Part shown: in pieces, positions 61,258 through 64,000 of the stretch | How the letters are laid out: the number at the start of each line of letters is the position of its first letter | Numbering within the stretch: position 1 is the first letter of the stretch | Assembly (NCBI RefSeq): GCF_019599185.1 | Contig: NZ_JAIEUL010000003.1 | Span: forward strand, 231,438-295,437 | Direction: 5' to 3' | Length of the DNA: 64,000 nucleotides | Source of the DNA: Cryobacterium inferilacus | Lineage (GTDB): Bacteria; Actinomycetota; Actinomycetes; Actinomycetales; Microbacteriaceae | The notes under the pieces: model-generated | Seen by the model: only the letters and a program-made list of their open reading frames with translations | Told to the model about the DNA's origin: nothing | Databases searched by the model: none | Position numbers and translations under genes: made by a program

Positions 61258-62190
61258 CGGCGGAGGAAGACCACTCCGCGGTACCCCGTGTCTCCCCAGG
61301 CGATCATCCGGTCGAGATCGTCGACCGCAATCGGCAGTTCGTGCGAGTCGACCCAACTCTCGCCCCAGGTCGAGGAGATCCACGGGTCGTCGATGTACAC
61401 CACGCCGTCGGCGGCAGCGTGCGCCAACACCCAGTGCGGCACCGCGAAGCCCATCATCGGCTCGAGGTCGATGAGCAGCAGCGCCAACTCGCCGGCGCCC
61501 ACTCGAGCCGCAATCTCGTCGATCGAAACGCGTTCACGTCGAACACCGATGTCGCTCGTCAGCGCCTTCCGTAGCGAGTGGGCCTGCAACTCTTCGCGAA
61601 ACCTGCGGTCAAAGCCGTCGGGGTAGGACTCGAGCAGCACCGCCTCCCCGGTGTCAAGGAAGACCTCCACCGGCGAGGTGCCCGCGGCATCCACGAGGGA
61701 TTCCCGCAGGGCCACGGCGAGACCGATCGGCTCACAGGACGGGTAGTTGCTGGCCCGCCGCCAGAAATCGATCTCGCTGTCGCGGTTGCTGTCGTCGGCT
61801 GCGAAGCCGCCCGAACCGCGGATCTCCAGAGCGAGAATGGCGGCGACGGCACCGCAGGTGAAGGAGCTGGTCTGCGAGTAATACGGCGGTTCGTCGTGGG
61901 CGTCGGCACGGAGCCAGCGGATGTAGCCCGTCACGCCCTCCGTGCCGGCGGCCGAGCGATACGGCGAGCGCATCCGCGAGAATCCGAGTCGTTCGGGCAG
62001 GCGGATGCCGACATCGGACTCCCACTTAACGGCCACATCGCCCCGCCGCTCGGCGTCGACGATCACCTCGGCCACGAGGTTCTCGAGTGCGGCTTCCGCC
62101 CCGGCCACCCCCGCTGCCTGCCAAACGTGCGCGATCTTCGACGCCGCGGTCGCCGGCCGACGAGTCGTGATCACCGCAGCGATCGGGCGC
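61254..62190 (-). pseudogene. C39-like peptidase family protein, 5' end lost
   Basis: About 310 residues: a helical N-terminal part, then a papain-like C39 domain with catalytic Cys in QTSSFTCGAVAA, His in VPHWVLAHAA and Asp in YIDDPWIS. Residues upstream of about RRPATAASK (62165) are no longer family-like: they are read through the antisense of an ABC ATPase fragment. An ORF remains open to 62264, so a chimeric start may be used. The catalytic triad is intact; only the N-terminus is replaced. Confidence 0.72.
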
Positions 62191-62194
62191 CCCG

Positions 62195-62790
62195 CGGCGC
62201 GCTCCAAGGAGGTCGCCCGCACACTGGGCCTGCTGCCCCAGCGGCCGCTCGCTCCGGAGGGCATCGCCGTGGCCGACCTGGTGGGGCGTGGACGGCATCC
62301 GCACCAGAAGATGCTCGCCAGGTGGAGTCCCCGCGACTACGAGGCGGTCTCCGACGCCCTCGCCGCGACCGGTATCTCCGACCTCGCCGAACGATCGGTC
62401 GACGAGTTGTCTGGTGGGCAGCAGCAGCGGGTGTGGATCGCGATGGCGCTCGCGCAGGAGACCGACATCCTCCTGCTCGACGAGCCGACGACGTTCCTCG
62501 ACGTGACCCACCAGATCGAGGTGCTCGACCTGCTCACCGACCTCAATCGCACGCGCGGCACGACCATCGTGATGGTGCTGCACGACCTCAACCTGGCCGC
62601 GCGGTACGCCGACGAGCTCGTCGCCGTGCGTGACGGCCACGTGCACGCGATCGGCGGCCCCGCCGAGGTCATCACCGAGGTGCTGGTGCGCGAGGTGTTC
62701 GGGCTCGAGAGCCTGGTGATCGACGACCCCCTCACCGGCAAGCCGATGGTGCTCCCGAGTGGTCGGCACCACGTGCGCGCCGGCTCGTAA
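62195..62790 (+). pseudogene. Iron-siderophore ABC ATPase (FecE/FepC type), 5' half lost
   Basis: About 195 residues from SKEVARTLGLLPQRP onward match the C-terminal two-thirds of FecE-type ATPases: VDELSGGQQQRVWIAMALAQ (signature motif), DILLLDEPTTFLD (Walker B), HDLNLAARYADELVAV (H-loop). Walker A and the first 70 or so residues are gone; at about 62195 the sequence turns into the antisense of the C39-like gene. Without Walker A it cannot hydrolyse ATP. Together with the stump at 9387 it is the second broken siderophore ATPase in the window. Confidence 0.85.
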
Positions 62791-62809
62791 CTTCCTGCCT
62801 GACGCACCT

Positions 62810-63922
62810 CTAGGCGCCTGCCGGCGACGGCCTCCACACACTGTCCGCGCCATCGAGGTGCCAGTCCGCGGCGGTTGACGCGTCGCGGTCCAGGTCTGTC
62901 AACCAATAGGTGGCGCCCGGGTCCGACCCGGCGAGCACCGTCGCGCGGTCATCATCGAGGCGGATGCCCGTTCCGGCCGCGCTCAGATAGCCGGCAACGC
63001 TCAAGTGCACGGCGTCGTAGTCGTGCCGCACCAGCGACCAGTCCGGAATGACCCACGTTCCGTTGCGTCCCGTGATGCGGTACCAGTCGTGTCGGCGGGA
63101 CGCCGTTACCTCCAACGGGTAACGCCTCGCCAGGTGCGCCCAGGCCGCGGCGCCGTCGATCTCGAAGGTGCGGGCATCCGCCGTAATGTGCACGCGCTCG
63201 ACCGTGGCCGACTCCCAACCCAGCGTGTCTTCAACGAACCGCAGGCCCATCGGCCCCTGGCCGAGCGCACGGGTGGTGCTGAACAGCCCGAGGGCCGGGC
63301 GTGACCACCAGGTGCCGCTGAAATTCCCGGCCGGATTGGCGGGGCGATCGCGCTGGGCCCTGGCCTCCTCCTCGACCTGGAGCGCCTGCCAGCGGTCGAG
63401 AATCTCCCGAGCGGTTTCGGTCGGCGGCCGAGGGATGCCGGGGAGGTCGGCGAACGTGACCGCCCACTGCTCGCGGACGTGCATCGGGTCGACCCACCGG
63501 GCGCTCCCTGGAGCGACGGCGATGGCCTCGGCCACCCGGCCGAGCGCCGCGCGCACCTCCGGCGTGCCCGCAAGCACGTCTTCGCCGCCCGGCTCCTGCC
63601 AGTACCTGGCGGTGTCCACGGCCGTCGCGAGAGCGAGCAGCAGGGTGTTGTCGTCGATGACCGGGAGGCCCACGGCATCTAGAAGTCGTGCGACTTCGTG
63701 CGGCGTGGGTGCAGGCGGCGGGCCCGACCGCTCGTCCACCCCTGGCCCGAAGAGCACTCGCGACGCGCCCTGGCCGGGGTCAAGATCGTAGACGGCGTAG
63801 AACACGGCCGTGCGCAGTTCCTCCATCTCGGTGTCCTCCGTCGCACGCGGGGCGAGCGCCACGTCCAGACACAGCCGACGACCCCGAGGTCCGGCGAGCA
63901 GATCTTCAGCGTGCAGCGTCAC
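62810..63922 (-). CDS. Hypothetical protein, 370 aa
   Basis: I do not recognise the family. The protein is soluble and without signal peptide. The N-terminal 190 residues are helical, and the C-terminal half is rich in Trp and beta strands (FSGTWWSRPALGLFSTTRAL, HDWYRITGRNGTWVIPDWSL). It closes the window; 18 bp upstream of the next unread region. Its codon use resembles the flanking genes. Confidence 0.7.
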   Translation of the reverse strand: MTLHAEDLLAGPRGRRLCLDVALAPRATEDTEMEELRTAVFYAVYDLDPGQGASRVLFGPGVDERSGPPPAPTPHEVARLLDAVGLPVIDDNTLLLALATAVDTARYWQEPGGEDVLAGTPEVRAALGRVAEAIAVAPGSARWVDPMHVREQWAVTFADLPGIPRPPTETAREILDRWQALQVEEEARAQRDRPANPAGNFSGTWWSRPALGLFSTTRALGQGPMGLRFVEDTLGWESATVERVHITADARTFEIDGAAAWAHLARRYPLEVTASRRHDWYRITGRNGTWVIPDWSLVRHDYDAVHLSVAGYLSAAGTGIRLDDDRATVLAGSDPGATYWLTDLDRDASTAADWHLDGADSVWRPSPAGA

Positions 63923-64000
63923 AAGTGAATATTGGCTTCTAGGGGAGCCAGGGGTGGTGCGGGTGAAGGCCGCTGCGTCGAACCATGAATCGTGTCGTTC
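63923..64000. other. Window end, no gene assigned
   Basis: The last 78 bp lie upstream of the 370-aa gene and show no complete feature. They may hold its promoter. Confidence 0.4.

Overview
The window is high-GC DNA with dense, mostly short intergenic gaps. It looks like a chromosome segment of an actinobacterium of the family Microbacteriaceae (a Cryobacterium-like genus is my best guess). The indications are the dnaK-grpE-dnaJ-hspR operon controlled by HAIR elements, a DtxR-type iron box, DUF222-HNH, DUF7882, DUF6328 and DUF2255 families, GAF-ANTAR regulators, and frequent GTG starts. No phage, insertion sequence, integrase or CRISPR array is visible.

Layout. 1-4.2 kb: heat-shock operon on the minus strand with a HAIR-flanked promoter. 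4.2-9.4 kb: housekeeping and transport genes (2H phosphoesterase, GNAT, UMF1-type MFS, methionine aminopeptidase, PEP-mutase-family lyase). 9.4-17.7 kb: a regulator-rich stretch (several TetR, MerR, AraC) containing three gene remnants or fusion scars. 17.7-24.1 kb: a four-gene operon of an NRAMP-like transporter, PxpA, a PxpB-PxpC fusion and a biotin carboxylase-BCCP protein, with a divergent GntR regulator and a 17-bp palindrome between them. 24.1-29.6 kb: a heliorhodopsin gene with an MmyB-type HTH regulator, a divergent SDR oxidoreductase, remnants of a TerC gene and a DUF7882 gene, all bracketed by two directly repeated DUF1905 paralogues. 29.6-32.4 kb: hydrolase, 2H phosphoesterase and GH10 xylanase. 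32.4-35.4 kb: anaerobic ribonucleotide reductase nrdD-nrdG preceded by a probable pair of NrdR boxes. 35.7-42.8 kb: RNase J, dCTP deaminase, tRNA-Gly(CCC), a divergent glucose-6-phosphate dehydrogenase. 42.8-50.5 kb: GPP34 protein, VanY-like peptidase, a two-component system, a TetR-hydrolase pair, a YefM-YoeB toxin-antitoxin module, twin MarR regulators. 50.6-53.4 kb: small stress-type membrane proteins and two consecutive GAF-ANTAR proteins. 53.4-64 kb: a PadR-controlled permease-prefix membrane protein, 5'-3' exonuclease, Zn-dehydrogenase, NUDIX, DUF222-HNH nuclease, Eis-like acetyltransferase, a C39-like peptidase fused at a scar to a headless iron-siderophore ATPase, and an unknown protein.

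Two points stand out. First, the heliorhodopsin is canonical (counterion Glu115, Schiff-base Lys249) and sits in an accessory cassette with a retinol-dehydrogenase-like SDR next door. Second, the pxp operon joins a complete biotin carboxylase-BCCP to the PxpBC pair, whose two halves resemble the carboxyltransferase domain of urea carboxylase, so a split biotin-dependent carboxylase acting on 5-oxoproline or a related compound is plausible. A third pattern is the recurrence of truncated genes (about 9.6, 11.3, 16.4, 26.45, 28.6 and 62.2 kb), which means either real deletion scars or assembly joins.
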